Assembly (NCBI RefSeq): GCF_001667735.1
Contig: NZ_LZJN01000150.1
Location: 21,512 to 85,511, forward strand
Length of the DNA stretch: 64,000 nt
Source of the DNA: Mycobacterium sp. E183
GTDB taxonomy: Bacteria > Actinomycetota > Actinomycetes > Mycobacteriales > Mycobacteriaceae
Direction of reading: 5' to 3'
Part shown: positions 50,952 through 60,160 of the stretch, one piece after another
Position numbering within the stretch: the stretch's first letter is position 1
Layout: each line of letters begins with the position of its first letter
The notes under the pieces: generated by a model
What the model was told of the DNA's origin: nothing
Seen by the model: only the letters and a program-made list of their open reading frames with translations
The model's database searches: none
Position numbers and translations under genes: made by a program

Positions 50952-51953
50952 CTAGGCCGGCCGGCTGCCGACCTCCAGGCCGGCCAGCTCGCAGGTGCCG
51001 TCGAACACCACCTCGCCGTATTCGCGCACACGGCAACGCAATCGACCCGCGAGGTGCTCGAAGTCGGTGTCGATGTTGCGCCGCTGCGCGGGCAGCGGCA
51101 CCGGTAGGACGTGCGGGTCCGCGCGGGTGCCGTCCCCGTCCAGCTCGATGTGGTAGCGGCGAGTGCGCGCGGACACGCCCCAGCGCCCGTCGGCGACCTC
51201 CGATCGCACGGGCGCCGGCGGGGTGATCCGGATGACGCGGTCGCCGAGGCGCACGACGACTCCGGTGACGTCCCTGCGGAGCGGGCCGAGCTGAAGAAGG
51301 CCCCCCGAGAACGCGACCGAGACGTCGGCCTCGCCGAAATCGTGGGCCTGACCCCACCACCAGCGCTCGGGGAAGCCCGCGCCCCAGTTGCGTTCGGTGT
51401 AGAGCCGGGCGTCGTTGAACGACCACGTGCGGTCGCGGAATTCGACTGTGCCGGTGGCCTTTCCGTCGAGCCGGTAGGGATGCCAGTATTGGTTCAGAAA
51501 CGGGACCGACGAGAAGACGCCGCCGCCGCCGAAGGCCTTGGGCCAGTTGAACGGATCGGTGAAATGCAAATCGAGGTGGATTCCGTCGAGGTCGATCTGG
51601 AGTCGATCGAGGTACGCCGCCAGACGCGCGTCGGGGAAGGTCCCGGCGTGCACCGAGAAGGTCGACGACTCGGCCTCGGCAGCATCCACGACCGCGGAGC
51701 GCACCACGTCGCCGGGATGCAGCGCGACCGCGACGGTGGCCCAGTCGCCGTCCGGGTGCCGGTTCACACTGCACAGCGCGACGACGACGCGACCCGAGGC
51801 GGCGTCGGTGAGGCGCCAGAACCAGCCCTCCATTTCGGTGCCGTGCGAAGGGACCGGGTCGCCGAAGGGAACGTCGGCGCCGGTGCGCCGATAGGCGTGG
51901 ACCAATGGCTTGGCCGCGTTGGCCGCTATCCAGCGCAGGTAGGAGGCGGTCAT
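50952..51953 (-). CDS. Tocopherol cyclase-like protein (PF14249 type)
   Basis: 333 residues. Beta-rich lipocalin-like pattern with EGWFWRLTDAASGRVVVALCSVNRH, FTDPFNWPKAFGGGGVFS, FLNQYWHPY, and ARLYTERNWGAGFPERWWWGQAHDF, which matches tocopherol-cyclase-type proteins. Mycobacteria make no tocopherol, so it should bind or cyclise another prenyl or lipid compound. ATG 51953 overlaps the hydrolase stop (ATGA). Last gene of the P450 operon. Confidence 0.75.
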   Translation of the reverse strand: MTASYLRWIAANAAKPLVHAYRRTGADVPFGDPVPSHGTEMEGWFWRLTDAASGRVVVALCSVNRHPDGDWATVAVALHPGDVVRSAVVDAAEAESSTFSVHAGTFPDARLAAYLDRLQIDLDGIHLDLHFTDPFNWPKAFGGGGVFSSVPFLNQYWHPYRLDGKATGTVEFRDRTWSFNDARLYTERNWGAGFPERWWWGQAHDFGEADVSVAFSGGLLQLGPLRRDVTGVVVRLGDRVIRITPPAPVRSEVADGRWGVSARTRRYHIELDGDGTRADPHVLPVPLPAQRRNIDTDFEHLAGRLRCRVREYGEVVFDGTCELAGLEVGSRPA

Positions 51954-53110
51954 CTCTTGTCGGCCAGCCCCGACTGCACGAGCGCGTCGTCGATGAAACG
52001 CTGTACGCTCCGCGAGCGGAAGAATCCGGTGTGACCGCCTGGGTACCACTGGATTTCGGGTTTGCCCCAGTGCTCCCAGAGTCGGGTGACCTGGTCGCGC
52101 GGGTGCACCAGGCGGTCGGCGAGGCCGGCGTAGATGAAGCGGCCCTCTTTGGGCACGCGCGGGGTCAGCGCCAGCGGCGAGATCATCCGGCCGAGGGGCT
52201 TGGCCGAGTCCATCGTGCGGCGCAGACCGGTGTGGCCGCTGAGGCCGGCGTGACGGCCGACCAGGTTCACTAGGTCGACGGCGGGCACGCCGAGGATGGC
52301 GCAGGTGAGGCCGTCGTCGAGGCTGGCGACCAGCGACGAAATCAGGCCGCCGAGGGAGATGCCGTTGACCCCGATCGCCGCGTCGCGCTGCTGCGCGCGG
52401 ATCCAACTGATCAGCCGCCGGATGTCCCAGACCGACTGGGCCGCGCCGTGCACGTCGTCGAGCACGTCCTCGCTGGGGAACTTCGGTCCGCCGCTGGCTC
52501 GGGGGCCGTGCAGGGGGAGTACCGGTAGCACGATGTTGAGGTCGAGCTGCCGGTAGAGGTGCCAGGCGTGAAACAGCATCGGGTCGAGCGCGGCGCGTCC
52601 CATCTCGGCGCCGTGGATGCAGATCAGCCAGGGCCGCGGGCGGCGGTGCCGGAACATCAGCGCGTATTCGCGGTTGTTGCCGGTGTAGCTGTGCCAGCGG
52701 TCGCTGCCGGGTTCGCCGTTGTGGGGTTCGTAGTCGCTGTCGAAGGAGAGCCGCTCGTAGTTGCGTCCCATGTTGCTCACGCGTTTGACCGTCACGTCGG
52801 TCAGGGGTGGGGGCGGGGCAAAGAATCCCTCGGGATTGTCAAGCCAGCCCTTGTCTGTGTAGAAGTCTTGTGCCGCAACGACTTCGGTATCGATCCGTTC
52901 GAGGGTCTTGGCGTCGGGGGCCCGACGCAGCAGGCTGAAGCCGCTGAGCAGGATCTCGTCGCGGAAGGCCTGGGCCGCGAGCGCGATGGTGGGCCGGGCC
53001 ACCGGCAGCTCGTCGGGCTGACGGTCCAGGTAGGTGCCCCAGGAGCGGGCGTAGAAGCCGCCGGTGCGGGTGAACGGACCCAGCATGTGTGTCATCGGGT
53101 TGGCGGGCAT
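51950..53110 (-). CDS. Alpha/beta hydrolase (large serine-nucleophile type)
   Basis: 386 residues. About 165 residues precede the fold, which begins at WLICIHGAEMG; the elbow is NGISLGG (Ser about 256), Asp in YAGLADRLV and His in YPGGHTGFF. No signal peptide, although the N-terminal part is aromatic-rich. The gene starts directly at the end of the P450 gene (the ATG abuts its stop codon) and overlaps the tocopherol-cyclase-like gene, so all three are one operon. Confidence 0.82.
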   Translation of the reverse strand: MPANPMTHMLGPFTRTGGFYARSWGTYLDRQPDELPVARPTIALAAQAFRDEILLSGFSLLRRAPDAKTLERIDTEVVAAQDFYTDKGWLDNPEGFFAPPPPLTDVTVKRVSNMGRNYERLSFDSDYEPHNGEPGSDRWHSYTGNNREYALMFRHRRPRPWLICIHGAEMGRAALDPMLFHAWHLYRQLDLNIVLPVLPLHGPRASGGPKFPSEDVLDDVHGAAQSVWDIRRLISWIRAQQRDAAIGVNGISLGGLISSLVASLDDGLTCAILGVPAVDLVNLVGRHAGLSGHTGLRRTMDSAKPLGRMISPLALTPRVPKEGRFIYAGLADRLVHPRDQVTRLWEHWGKPEIQWYPGGHTGFFRSRSVQRFIDDALVQSGLADKR

Positions 53111-54364
53111 CTAGCCTCGTTTCGCTCCGGGGGTGAAGGTGACCGGCAGCGTGCCGAGCCCGGTCATGCTGGGGTTGCCGAGGTATTGGTGGACGTTGTC
53201 GACGTCGACTCGGTAGTCGGGGATGCGGTCGAGGACGGCTTTCACCATGACCTCGGCCATGAGGCGCGCGAGGTGCGAGCCGATGCAGCGGTGCGGGCCG
53301 AGGCCGAACGCGACGTGGCGGTTGGGCGCGCGGTCCAGGATGATCTCGTCGGGGTTTGGGAATTCTTTCTCGTCGTGGTTGGCCGAGAGCCAGCTGATGA
53401 CGACCCTGTCGTTCTTTCGTAAGCGTTGGCCGTTGAGCTCGACGTCGTGAGTGACTGTGCGGCTGAGGGTTTGGTTGACCGAGAAGTAGCGCAGGAATTC
53501 GTCGGTGGCGGTGCGGTACAGCTCGGGGTGGTCGATGAGTTGTTGCCTCAGGTCCGGGTGGGTGCCCAGGTGATGGAGCGTGAGCGCGGTCTGCGAGGTG
53601 GTGGTGTCGACGCCGCCGCCGATGAGGTTCCAGAGGATGTTGAGCAGCTGTTCGTCGGTGAGGCGCTCGCCGTCGAACTCGAACTGGAGGAGGAAGCTGG
53701 TGAGGTCGTCTTCGGGTTTGGCTCGTCTGCTGGCCGCGTACTCGAGGACCTCTTCCATCATCTTCGGGACCTTGCCGATGGCGTTTGCGTACTCGTCACT
53801 GTCCTGCGGGACGGCCATGACGGAGTGGAAGAGGTTGGCGTAGAGGTGCCAGTTGTCGAGGGGCAGGCCCATCAGCTTCATGGTGAGGATCGCCGGCACC
53901 GGGCTGGCGTAGTCGAGGACGAGGTCCATGCGGCCGTCCTCGATTTTCTGGTCGAGGAACTCGTGGGCCTTCTGTTCCATGAACGGCTTGAGTTTCTGGA
54001 CGGCGCCGGGGGAGAAGAACGGGGCCAGGGCGTGCCGTAGGGCTTGGTGGTAGGGGCCGTCGACTTCGCCGATGCCCAGGGCCGGCTGGCCTTCGGGGCG
54101 GGGGACGCCCATCTCGCCTTGGTAGTCGACGCCGTCCTGCGCGTTGGGCTCGTACTTGTGGGCAAAGGTATCGCCGTCCCTCGCCGTCCGGCTGACCGCG
54201 TCGTAGCTGCTGAGGAACCAGAAGCCGCCGTAGTTCTCGTTCCAGGCGACCGGGCACTTGCTTCTCAGGTCTTCGTTGATGGCGTTTTCGTTGAGGTTGA
54301 ACGCGTCGGAGTGGTGGTCGAAGTCGACGATGGCGTCTTCGGCGACATCGGGACGGGTTGTCAT
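53111..54364 (-). CDS. Cytochrome P450
   Basis: 417 residues. I-helix GGGVDTTTSQTALTL (about 252-266), K-helix DEFLRY, and the heme loop FGLGPHRCIGSHLAR with ligand Cys360. Heads the operon with the hydrolase and tocopherol-cyclase-like protein; the hydrolase begins at the base after its stop. No redox partner is encoded nearby. ATG 54364 follows GGAGGAGCAACCAG. Confidence 0.92.
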   Translation of the reverse strand: MTTRPDVAEDAIVDFDHHSDAFNLNENAINEDLRSKCPVAWNENYGGFWFLSSYDAVSRTARDGDTFAHKYEPNAQDGVDYQGEMGVPRPEGQPALGIGEVDGPYHQALRHALAPFFSPGAVQKLKPFMEQKAHEFLDQKIEDGRMDLVLDYASPVPAILTMKLMGLPLDNWHLYANLFHSVMAVPQDSDEYANAIGKVPKMMEEVLEYAASRRAKPEDDLTSFLLQFEFDGERLTDEQLLNILWNLIGGGVDTTTSQTALTLHHLGTHPDLRQQLIDHPELYRTATDEFLRYFSVNQTLSRTVTHDVELNGQRLRKNDRVVISWLSANHDEKEFPNPDEIILDRAPNRHVAFGLGPHRCIGSHLARLMAEVMVKAVLDRIPDYRVDVDNVHQYLGNPSMTGLGTLPVTFTPGAKRG

Positions 54365-54449
54365 CTGGTTGCTCCTCCACCCGGCGACGTCGGCTTTCTA
54401 CACTATCTTTGCATTATTTCGCTGGTCGGTTCTGTCGAGAAAGGCCACG

Positions 54450-54902
54450 ATGAGTAGTCACCGTACGACCTTCAACCATGTCGGATTGTGCGTCTCCGAT
54501 CGCGAGCGGTCGCGGCGGTTCTACGAAAATGTGCTCGGGTTCCAGTTCTGGTGGGAGCTTGATCCGCCCGATGGCCCCACCGCCAAGCTGGTGCAGCTTC
54601 CCGAGCCGCTCGGGGTGCATGCGACGTATTTGGTGCGCGACGGGTTTGTGCTCGAGTTGATGGATTACTCGAAGCGTCAAGTCCACACCGGGTCGGAGCG
54701 GGTCATGGATCAGGTTGGGCTGACGCACATTTCGTTCTCGGTGTCCGATCTCCCGGGCGCGCTGGCTCGAGTGGCGGAGTTTGGGGGAGCGGTAGTCGAC
54801 GCGACGGTTACCGAGGCGATGGCGATGATTCGGGATCCTGATGGGCAGTTGCTGGAGCTGCTTTCGGACGGGTGGTTGGCGGCGTTGCCGCCTCGGCCGT
54901 AG
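54450..54902 (+). CDS. VOC-family protein (glyoxalase/bleomycin-resistance fold)
   Basis: 150 residues. FNHVGLCVSDRERSRRFYENVLGF, LELMDYSK and ISFSVSDLPGALARVAEFGG, RDPDGQLLELLS contain the His/Glu metal ligands of a vicinal-oxygen-chelate fold. Could be an isomerase, lyase or dioxygenase acting in the neighbouring P450 pathway. ATG 54450 follows GAGAAAGG. Divergent from the P450 operon across 85 bp. Confidence 0.88.
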   Translation: MSSHRTTFNHVGLCVSDRERSRRFYENVLGFQFWWELDPPDGPTAKLVQLPEPLGVHATYLVRDGFVLELMDYSKRQVHTGSERVMDQVGLTHISFSVSDLPGALARVAEFGGAVVDATVTEAMAMIRDPDGQLLELLSDGWLAALPPRP

Positions 54903-55053
54903 TCAACAACCCACCCGGTTCGACCGGCGCACCGAGCGTTCTCTTAAACCATGCGGCTTGCCGTTCATGTCGATTTGCTATGGGACTTGTTGAGCGTTGA
55001 GAGTGGGGCTCAGTTTCGCGCTGACCGAGTACGTGCGTGCGAGATTCACATCA

Positions 55054-56127
55054 TTACCAAAAAAAGCCGACATCCAGCTGCTCAGTTCGCTTGTAGCCTG
55101 CCCACATTGGCGCTCCCGGCGGCTGCACACGGTAAATGCCGCGCACAGCGGATGCGACCCGGTCATGCTGCGTCGGCCACTGAATCGTGGAGGCGATTTG
55201 CTCGAGCACTCCGCGATCACGCTCGAGCACGCGCTCGACTATTGAAACCGTTGGAAGCGCTCCGCTTTTGTCTCCGTTGCAGCGGGCACACGCAAGCACC
55301 AGGTTGGCCAGGCCGTCAATGCCAACTAGCGACCATGGCAGCACATGGTCGACTGGATTGTTCACCGGCAGGTGCTCGCCGCAATAAAAGCAGTGCGGCC
55401 CGAACGCCTGCTTGAACGGCTCGCGCACTGCGCCCAGGGCGGCGCGCTCGCGTCCGAAGAGGTGACCTGCGACGTCGGGGACCTTTTCGTCGAGAAATCT
55501 GTTCATCCGTCGCACGTCATCGACCCACATAATCTCCAGGGCAGGCTTTAGTAGACCAGCAAGCCGGGCCAGGCCGTGCGCCACACCCGGTCGAAGTTCG
55601 ATGGCGTCACCGTGTCTGCGCAGTGATAACCGCGACACGTGGTCGTGCAGAAACGAGTCGTCATAGAGGAAGGGATCGCTCATCGAGGCGCCCGGCAGTT
55701 TCTGCAGCCGATGCAATGGCTGTTGGGCCAGGCACAGGGCGATGTCTTCGATCGCGCTTCGGTATGCCGTTGGTGCGCGCAACCTGGCTATATCCACTGA
55801 TGTGCCGCTTCCCGTGAGCCCGGCTGCATCTCGTAGCGACTCCGTGGCGGTCAAGATTCGGGCGCGCGGCTGGGTGGATTGGCGCACTTCATGACCTTCG
55901 AACGGGCGCACCTGCTGCCAATAGATTTCGAGCACCCTGTGGGCCAGCACGGGCAGCGGCACCCGTAGGACGTCTTCGGGCCGCTCTGGAATGTTTTCGA
56001 TGCAATGGTCGATCAAGGCCATTAGCGTGGCGAGCTTATACGTCGCGGTTCTCAGGCCGGTCTCCAGGATCGCGACGACCCGCTGCCCGAGCAGAAGGGA
56101 GTCTTGTGCGGTTCCGTCACCGTTCAC
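55054..56127 (-). CDS. HNH endonuclease with large N-terminal domain
   Basis: 357 residues. HNH/zinc region near the C-terminus: CFYC (246-249), DH of HNH at 260-261 (NPVDHVLPWS), CARCN (280-284) with Lys287. The CxxC pairs should bind Zn, the His/Asn/His metal-dependent cut DNA. The first 240 residues are mostly helical, without a recognised domain, and may recognise a substrate or partner. The gene lies in a stretch with less GC-biased codons than its surroundings and next to a receptor kinase, which suggests acquisition by transfer; a defence role is possible only as inference. Confidence 0.75.
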   Translation of the reverse strand: MNGDGTAQDSLLLGQRVVAILETGLRTATYKLATLMALIDHCIENIPERPEDVLRVPLPVLAHRVLEIYWQQVRPFEGHEVRQSTQPRARILTATESLRDAAGLTGSGTSVDIARLRAPTAYRSAIEDIALCLAQQPLHRLQKLPGASMSDPFLYDDSFLHDHVSRLSLRRHGDAIELRPGVAHGLARLAGLLKPALEIMWVDDVRRMNRFLDEKVPDVAGHLFGRERAALGAVREPFKQAFGPHCFYCGEHLPVNNPVDHVLPWSLVGIDGLANLVLACARCNGDKSGALPTVSIVERVLERDRGVLEQIASTIQWPTQHDRVASAVRGIYRVQPPGAPMWAGYKRTEQLDVGFFW

Positions 56128-56346
56128 GGCGCCCCGCCGATATCAGCTTGGAGAGGTGGGAACTCCACCGATGCATTATTGCTGGGAGTTGACCGCAAGG
56201 GTGAACTCGTTCGTGATGTGCTACCGGACAAAAGCGAGACACTGCTGCTGCTGCTGCTGCGGATAACGAGACGGCAGCATGAGGATTGGGGCACTTGAGC
56301 GCCGTTATCGAGCCCCAGTGGCTTCATTCGGTTCCGCATACTCGCA
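56128..56346. other. Gap with (CTG)n microsatellite, no confident gene
   Basis: 219 bp between the HNH gene and the kinase gene. A run of six CTG triplets lies around 56242-56260. Short frames of up to 64 codons exist on both strands, but none has a convincing start or composition. The two flanking genes read leftwards, so part of the gap is the HNH gene's own promoter. Confidence 0.5.
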
Positions 56347-57909
56347 TCAGTTGTACGCGGTACTCCCCGCAACGGGATGGGTGGTGCTGACAATCTTGGC
56401 GGCACAGTGGTCTCGATCGAACCCCTGGTTCCCGCACCATGCCAACGCACCCGCGGAGTCTGGGAAAGTGATGCCGGCGATAGTCACCCAGAAGTCCGGC
56501 GCTGAAAACGTCGACCAGTCACCTGACCAGAGCAGCCTCACGTTCGAGAAGCGCTGCCGCAACTGAAGATGCTCTTGGAGCGTCATTGCGTTGTCCCACA
56601 CCTGGCCGTTGTCGACGACGCCGGGTCGCTTGGAACTGAGTTGCGGCACCCAGCGGTCAGTCAGTTGCGCGCTTACCCAAGGTCGGTCGTCAGCTGCGAT
56701 CTGCCGAAGCTCTTGCGTAGGATCTTGCGGCGCAGAAGTCACCGTGGTGTGAGCTTGAGTCGACGGTGACGTCGATGACGACTCTGTCGGGGAGGTCGTG
56801 AATATTGGATTCGAATAGGGGACGAGCGGCGCCGCGGAAGGCTCGGAGCCGTTGGAGTCCTGGTGAGCGAGGAGGCCGATCACCACACCGACGCCGCCCA
56901 CCAACGCCACCGCGATCCCGATAGAGATCCCCACGATGAACTGTTTAGAGCGCCCTTGGTCGCCGTTGACGACTGGTGTTGGAGCCGTTCCAGGGTAAGC
57001 GTAAAGGGCGTTAAACGGTGGATAGCTCGGAGGCCCGCTTACGTATTGAGGCGCTAGCACTGTGTCAGGTTGGGGCGGGGTCGACGATTCTCCTTGCAGC
57101 GCTCGCTTGGCGGCGCGGCCCAGTGCGCCGGCACTGCTATAGCGGTCGTCGGGATGCTTTGCCATGCCGCGAGCGATGACCTCGTCGAAAGCCGTGGGAA
57201 CGCGTGGATTGACGATGCTTGGTCTAGGGGGTGGCGACGAGATGTGCGCGCCGATGACCTGCTCGGCGCTGTGCATTGGAAACGGCTTGGCGCCCGTCAG
57301 CGCCTCGTAGAGGACGCACGCCAGCGAGTAGACGTCGACCGACGCCGTCACTTCCCCATCGCCCAATCGTTCCGGGGCCATGTAGTCGAAGGTGCCGACT
57401 TGGTAGCCCGACATAGTGAGGTGGGTGTCGCCTTTGGCTTCGGCGATACCGAAATCGACCAAGTACGCGAAATCGTCGGACGTCACAATGATGTTCTGCG
57501 GCTTCACGTCTCGGTGGATGAGCCCTTCGGCGTGCGCGGCGTCCAAAGCCGCCGCGATTTGTCGGATGATGTCGGCCGCTCGTTCTGGTTCTAGGGGGCC
57601 GCTCTTGAGCATTTCATGCAAGGTTTCCCCTCGGATTAACCGCATGTCGATGTACAGAACGCCGTTGACCTCTCCCCAGTCATGGATGGGAATGACGTGC
57701 GGTTCCTGCAGGATTGCTGCCGCATGGGATTCACGCAAAAATCGGGCACGGTATGTTTCGTCCTGCGCGTATCGGTCTGTGAGTAACTTGAGTGCTACGG
57801 TTCTGCCCTTTTCGGTGTCGTACGCCTCGTAAACCTCGCCCATACCGCCTTGGCCAAGCATCCGCCTGATCTCGTACCGTCCAAACGCACTGCCGACCAG
57901 TGACCTCAC
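56347..57909 (-). CDS. Receptor Ser/Thr protein kinase, active, with extracytoplasmic domain
   Basis: 520 residues from GTG 57909 with a GGAAGTG site. GQGGMGEVY (19-27), Lys41, Glu60, HRDVKPQN (132-139), DFG (152-154) and APE (178-180) are complete, and the activation loop has Thr/Ser residues. Helix about 325-347 (FIVGISIGIAVALVGGVGVVIG). The outer part has a Ser/Thr-rich stretch and then a domain with WVSAQLTDRWVPQL, WCGNQGFDRDHCAAKI (two Cys) and no catalytic motif. Its kinase domain is clearly related to the pseudokinase at 48384. Confidence 0.9.
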   Translation of the reverse strand: MRSLVGSAFGRYEIRRMLGQGGMGEVYEAYDTEKGRTVALKLLTDRYAQDETYRARFLRESHAAAILQEPHVIPIHDWGEVNGVLYIDMRLIRGETLHEMLKSGPLEPERAADIIRQIAAALDAAHAEGLIHRDVKPQNIIVTSDDFAYLVDFGIAEAKGDTHLTMSGYQVGTFDYMAPERLGDGEVTASVDVYSLACVLYEALTGAKPFPMHSAEQVIGAHISSPPPRPSIVNPRVPTAFDEVIARGMAKHPDDRYSSAGALGRAAKRALQGESSTPPQPDTVLAPQYVSGPPSYPPFNALYAYPGTAPTPVVNGDQGRSKQFIVGISIGIAVALVGGVGVVIGLLAHQDSNGSEPSAAPLVPYSNPIFTTSPTESSSTSPSTQAHTTVTSAPQDPTQELRQIAADDRPWVSAQLTDRWVPQLSSKRPGVVDNGQVWDNAMTLQEHLQLRQRFSNVRLLWSGDWSTFSAPDFWVTIAGITFPDSAGALAWCGNQGFDRDHCAAKIVSTTHPVAGSTAYN

Positions 57910-58232
57910 AGCACACTTCCTTTTCTTCGCTGCGATCAGTGTCCATCCAGTTGACTCCCTCTTTGGTGGGTTTGCCCAAGTAACGATGGATTTATGCGCT
58001 GCCGCCGGATCTGCAATTTGGTCCGGACAAATGCAACGAGCAAACACCGCTGGGATGCTCGGAACTCTTCTGGGCGGCGCTATCGCCGGGGTACGGTGGC
58101 GGCCACAACCTGGCGGGGGAGAATGTCGAACTCTTGAGCCAAAGTGACCGAATGCTGAGCGCGGACGCCTAGGCGCTGCAGCGCGATTTGGACGCCGTTA
58201 CCATCCGATCGCTGCGACCATAGTGGGCGGAT
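57910..58232. other. 323-bp gap with no confident gene
   Basis: Between the divergent kinase and SMP-30-like genes. A frame of about 45 codons (roughly 58041-58170) reads with coding-like composition but has no start or relatives known to me, so it may be a remnant. Both promoters must lie here. Confidence 0.4.
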
Positions 58233-59225
58233 ATGCGGCTTTCATGTTCTGACAAAGGGATACTGTTGAGCGAAATAGGCCAAAGCCCTCTCGAGGTGAC
58301 CGGCTTGCATCAAATCGGGTGCGGAGTGGATCGCCCGGAACACGTTGTGGTTGCCAGCGATGGCCGGGTGTTCGCATCCGATAAGGCCTCGGCTGTCGCA
58401 GAACTCATCGACGAACACACGATTCGGCATATCGGCCAGGCGGGCGGCGAGCCGAACGGCATCGCACTGGACTGCGACGGCCACTTTCTGATCGCTAATT
58501 GGGGTCTCGGCGTGCTTCAGGATCTCGAGCCGGAGACCGGCGAGATCGCAGAAGTGCTGAGCGACGAACTCGACGGGTGCCCGCTACGATGGCTGAACTT
58601 CGTTCTAGTGGATTCCGTTGGGGCGCTGTGGTGCTCGGTGAGCACGATGTCGGACGACCTCATGGACACGATCGCGCGGGGCACCGCGGACGGGTTCATC
58701 TTCCGGGTCGCACCGGATCGCCGATCGGTGCGAGTGGTCGCTGACGGGGTGAGCTTCCCGAACTGCATGGCGCTGGATCGCGACGAGGACCACCTGTACG
58801 TGGTCCGCACGGTAACCGCCGACGTGGTGCGGTTTCCGATCCAAAGCGAGACGCTCGGCCGACCAGAGCAATACGGACCGTCGCTGGGCGACCGGCGCCC
58901 CGACGAGTACGGCCCCGACGCCGGCCGCCTAATGGCCGACCCGGAAGTTGCCAAGAGATGGGGAATGGCCGACGGATGCGCGTTCGACGCCGAGGGAAAC
59001 CTCTGGTTCACACTCGTTTTGGCCAACAAGATCGTGGCGATCCGCCCGGATGGCACGACGACAACCGTGATCGAAGACCCCGACGGCGCGCTCTTAAGAA
59101 GCCCGACCAGCATCGCGTGGGGCGGGCCGGATATGCGCGACATCTACATCGGCTCGATCACGGCGCCGTACGTGCTGAAGGGGAGAAGCTCGGTGGCGGG
59201 CTTGCCGCTCATCCACCAGCGTTAG
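58233..59225 (+). CDS. SMP-30/gluconolactonase-like beta-propeller
   Basis: 330 residues. GGEPNGIALDCDGHFLIANWGLGVLQDL, VSFPNCMALDRDEDHLYVVRT and MADGCAFDAEGNLWFTLV are the propeller strands with the N..D metal contacts of SMP-30/lactonase proteins; likely hydrolyses a lactone. ATG 58233 is the likely start. It shares overlapping stops (TTAG) with the convergent SDR, which may act on the same pathway, although they are not an operon. Confidence 0.82.
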   Translation: MRLSCSDKGILLSEIGQSPLEVTGLHQIGCGVDRPEHVVVASDGRVFASDKASAVAELIDEHTIRHIGQAGGEPNGIALDCDGHFLIANWGLGVLQDLEPETGEIAEVLSDELDGCPLRWLNFVLVDSVGALWCSVSTMSDDLMDTIARGTADGFIFRVAPDRRSVRVVADGVSFPNCMALDRDEDHLYVVRTVTADVVRFPIQSETLGRPEQYGPSLGDRRPDEYGPDAGRLMADPEVAKRWGMADGCAFDAEGNLWFTLVLANKIVAIRPDGTTTTVIEDPDGALLRSPTSIAWGGPDMRDIYIGSITAPYVLKGRSSVAGLPLIHQR

Positions 59226-60067
59226 CCCGACGGCCCGGGCCGCATAAAGTTCGGCAAAGCGGCCTCCGGGTCCGAAGGGATCATCGATTCGCCCAACCCC
59301 CACAGCTGGCGGATGGTGGCACCGCCGTCGACGACGAGGGTCTGACCGGTGATGCGGGCGGCCAGCTCGGAGGACAGGAACAACGCGGCGTTGGCGATGT
59401 CATGCGCGCGTGGCGCCGCCAGCGGATTGATCCCGTTGACGGCATACTCGCCGGGCGGCTGGTCCTCGTTGCCCGAGCCCACATTGCCGGGCGCCACCGC
59501 GTTGGCGCGAATGCCGTACCGCCCCAGCTCATCTGCGAACGTCTTGACCAGCGAGATGACGCCGGCCTTCGCCGCGCCGTAGGCGGCGTGGTAGGTCGCC
59601 GAGGCGATGCCGTCGACCGAGGCGATCGCCACCAACGAGCCGCCGCTGCCCTGACCAATCATGTATCTGGCGGCGGCCTGAAAGAGGTAGAACACCTGGG
59701 TCAGGTTGTAATGGATTGCCGCGTCCCACAATTGGGGCGTGAAGTCCTCGACCTTCGACCAGGTCGCGCCGCCGATGATGTCGACGCACACGTCGATCCC
59801 GCCCAGCGCCGCCTCGACGTCGTCGATCGCCCGGCCGACCTGCTCGGGGTCGGTCATGTCGGCGACGATCGGGACGGCGTGACCACCCCGGCCGACGATC
59901 TCGCCGGCAACTTGTTCCGCGCGCCGCTCGTCGATGTCGATGCAGGCCACCGAGGCGCCCGCGTCGGCCAGGGCCAGCGACGTGAACCAGCCGTGGCCCG
60001 CACGCTCGGGGATGTAGCCCGCGCCCGACACCACCGCACGCTTGCCCGAGAGCCCCAAATCGATCAC
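59222..60067 (-). CDS. Short-chain dehydrogenase/reductase
   Basis: 281 residues. VSGAGYIPERAGHGW replaces the usual TGxxxGxG with an insertion, NNAG is replaced by DIIGGA, and the catalytic Tyr/Lys are in YGAAK with Ser in ASVDG. The C-terminal ITGQTLVVDGGATI is standard. An atypical cofactor loop suggests an unusual SDR subgroup. ATG 60067 starts. Convergent with the SMP-30-like gene. Confidence 0.85.
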   Translation of the reverse strand: MIDLGLSGKRAVVSGAGYIPERAGHGWFTSLALADAGASVACIDIDERRAEQVAGEIVGRGGHAVPIVADMTDPEQVGRAIDDVEAALGGIDVCVDIIGGATWSKVEDFTPQLWDAAIHYNLTQVFYLFQAAARYMIGQGSGGSLVAIASVDGIASATYHAAYGAAKAGVISLVKTFADELGRYGIRANAVAPGNVGSGNEDQPPGEYAVNGINPLAAPRAHDIANAALFLSSELAARITGQTLVVDGGATIRQLWGLGESMIPSDPEAALPNFMRPGPSG

Positions 60068-60160
60068 GCCGACCTCCTTCGCGGGCCAAGCGCCGGGAAG
60101 CGCCGGCGGCCGTACTGGTGGAGTATCGAGGCGGCCTCGACCGCAGTCAACGACGGCTGC

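Noticed and set aside
54397..54412. ACACTATCTT before the P450/VOC genes resembles the core of the operator at 8087
   Set aside because: Only a half-site with 10 matching bases and no paired arm; more likely a -10-like promoter element or chance.
56104..56298. Possible small gene with a poly-Leu stretch from the CTG repeat
   Set aside because: No ribosome site, the Leu run is just the microsatellite, and other frames are equally open.
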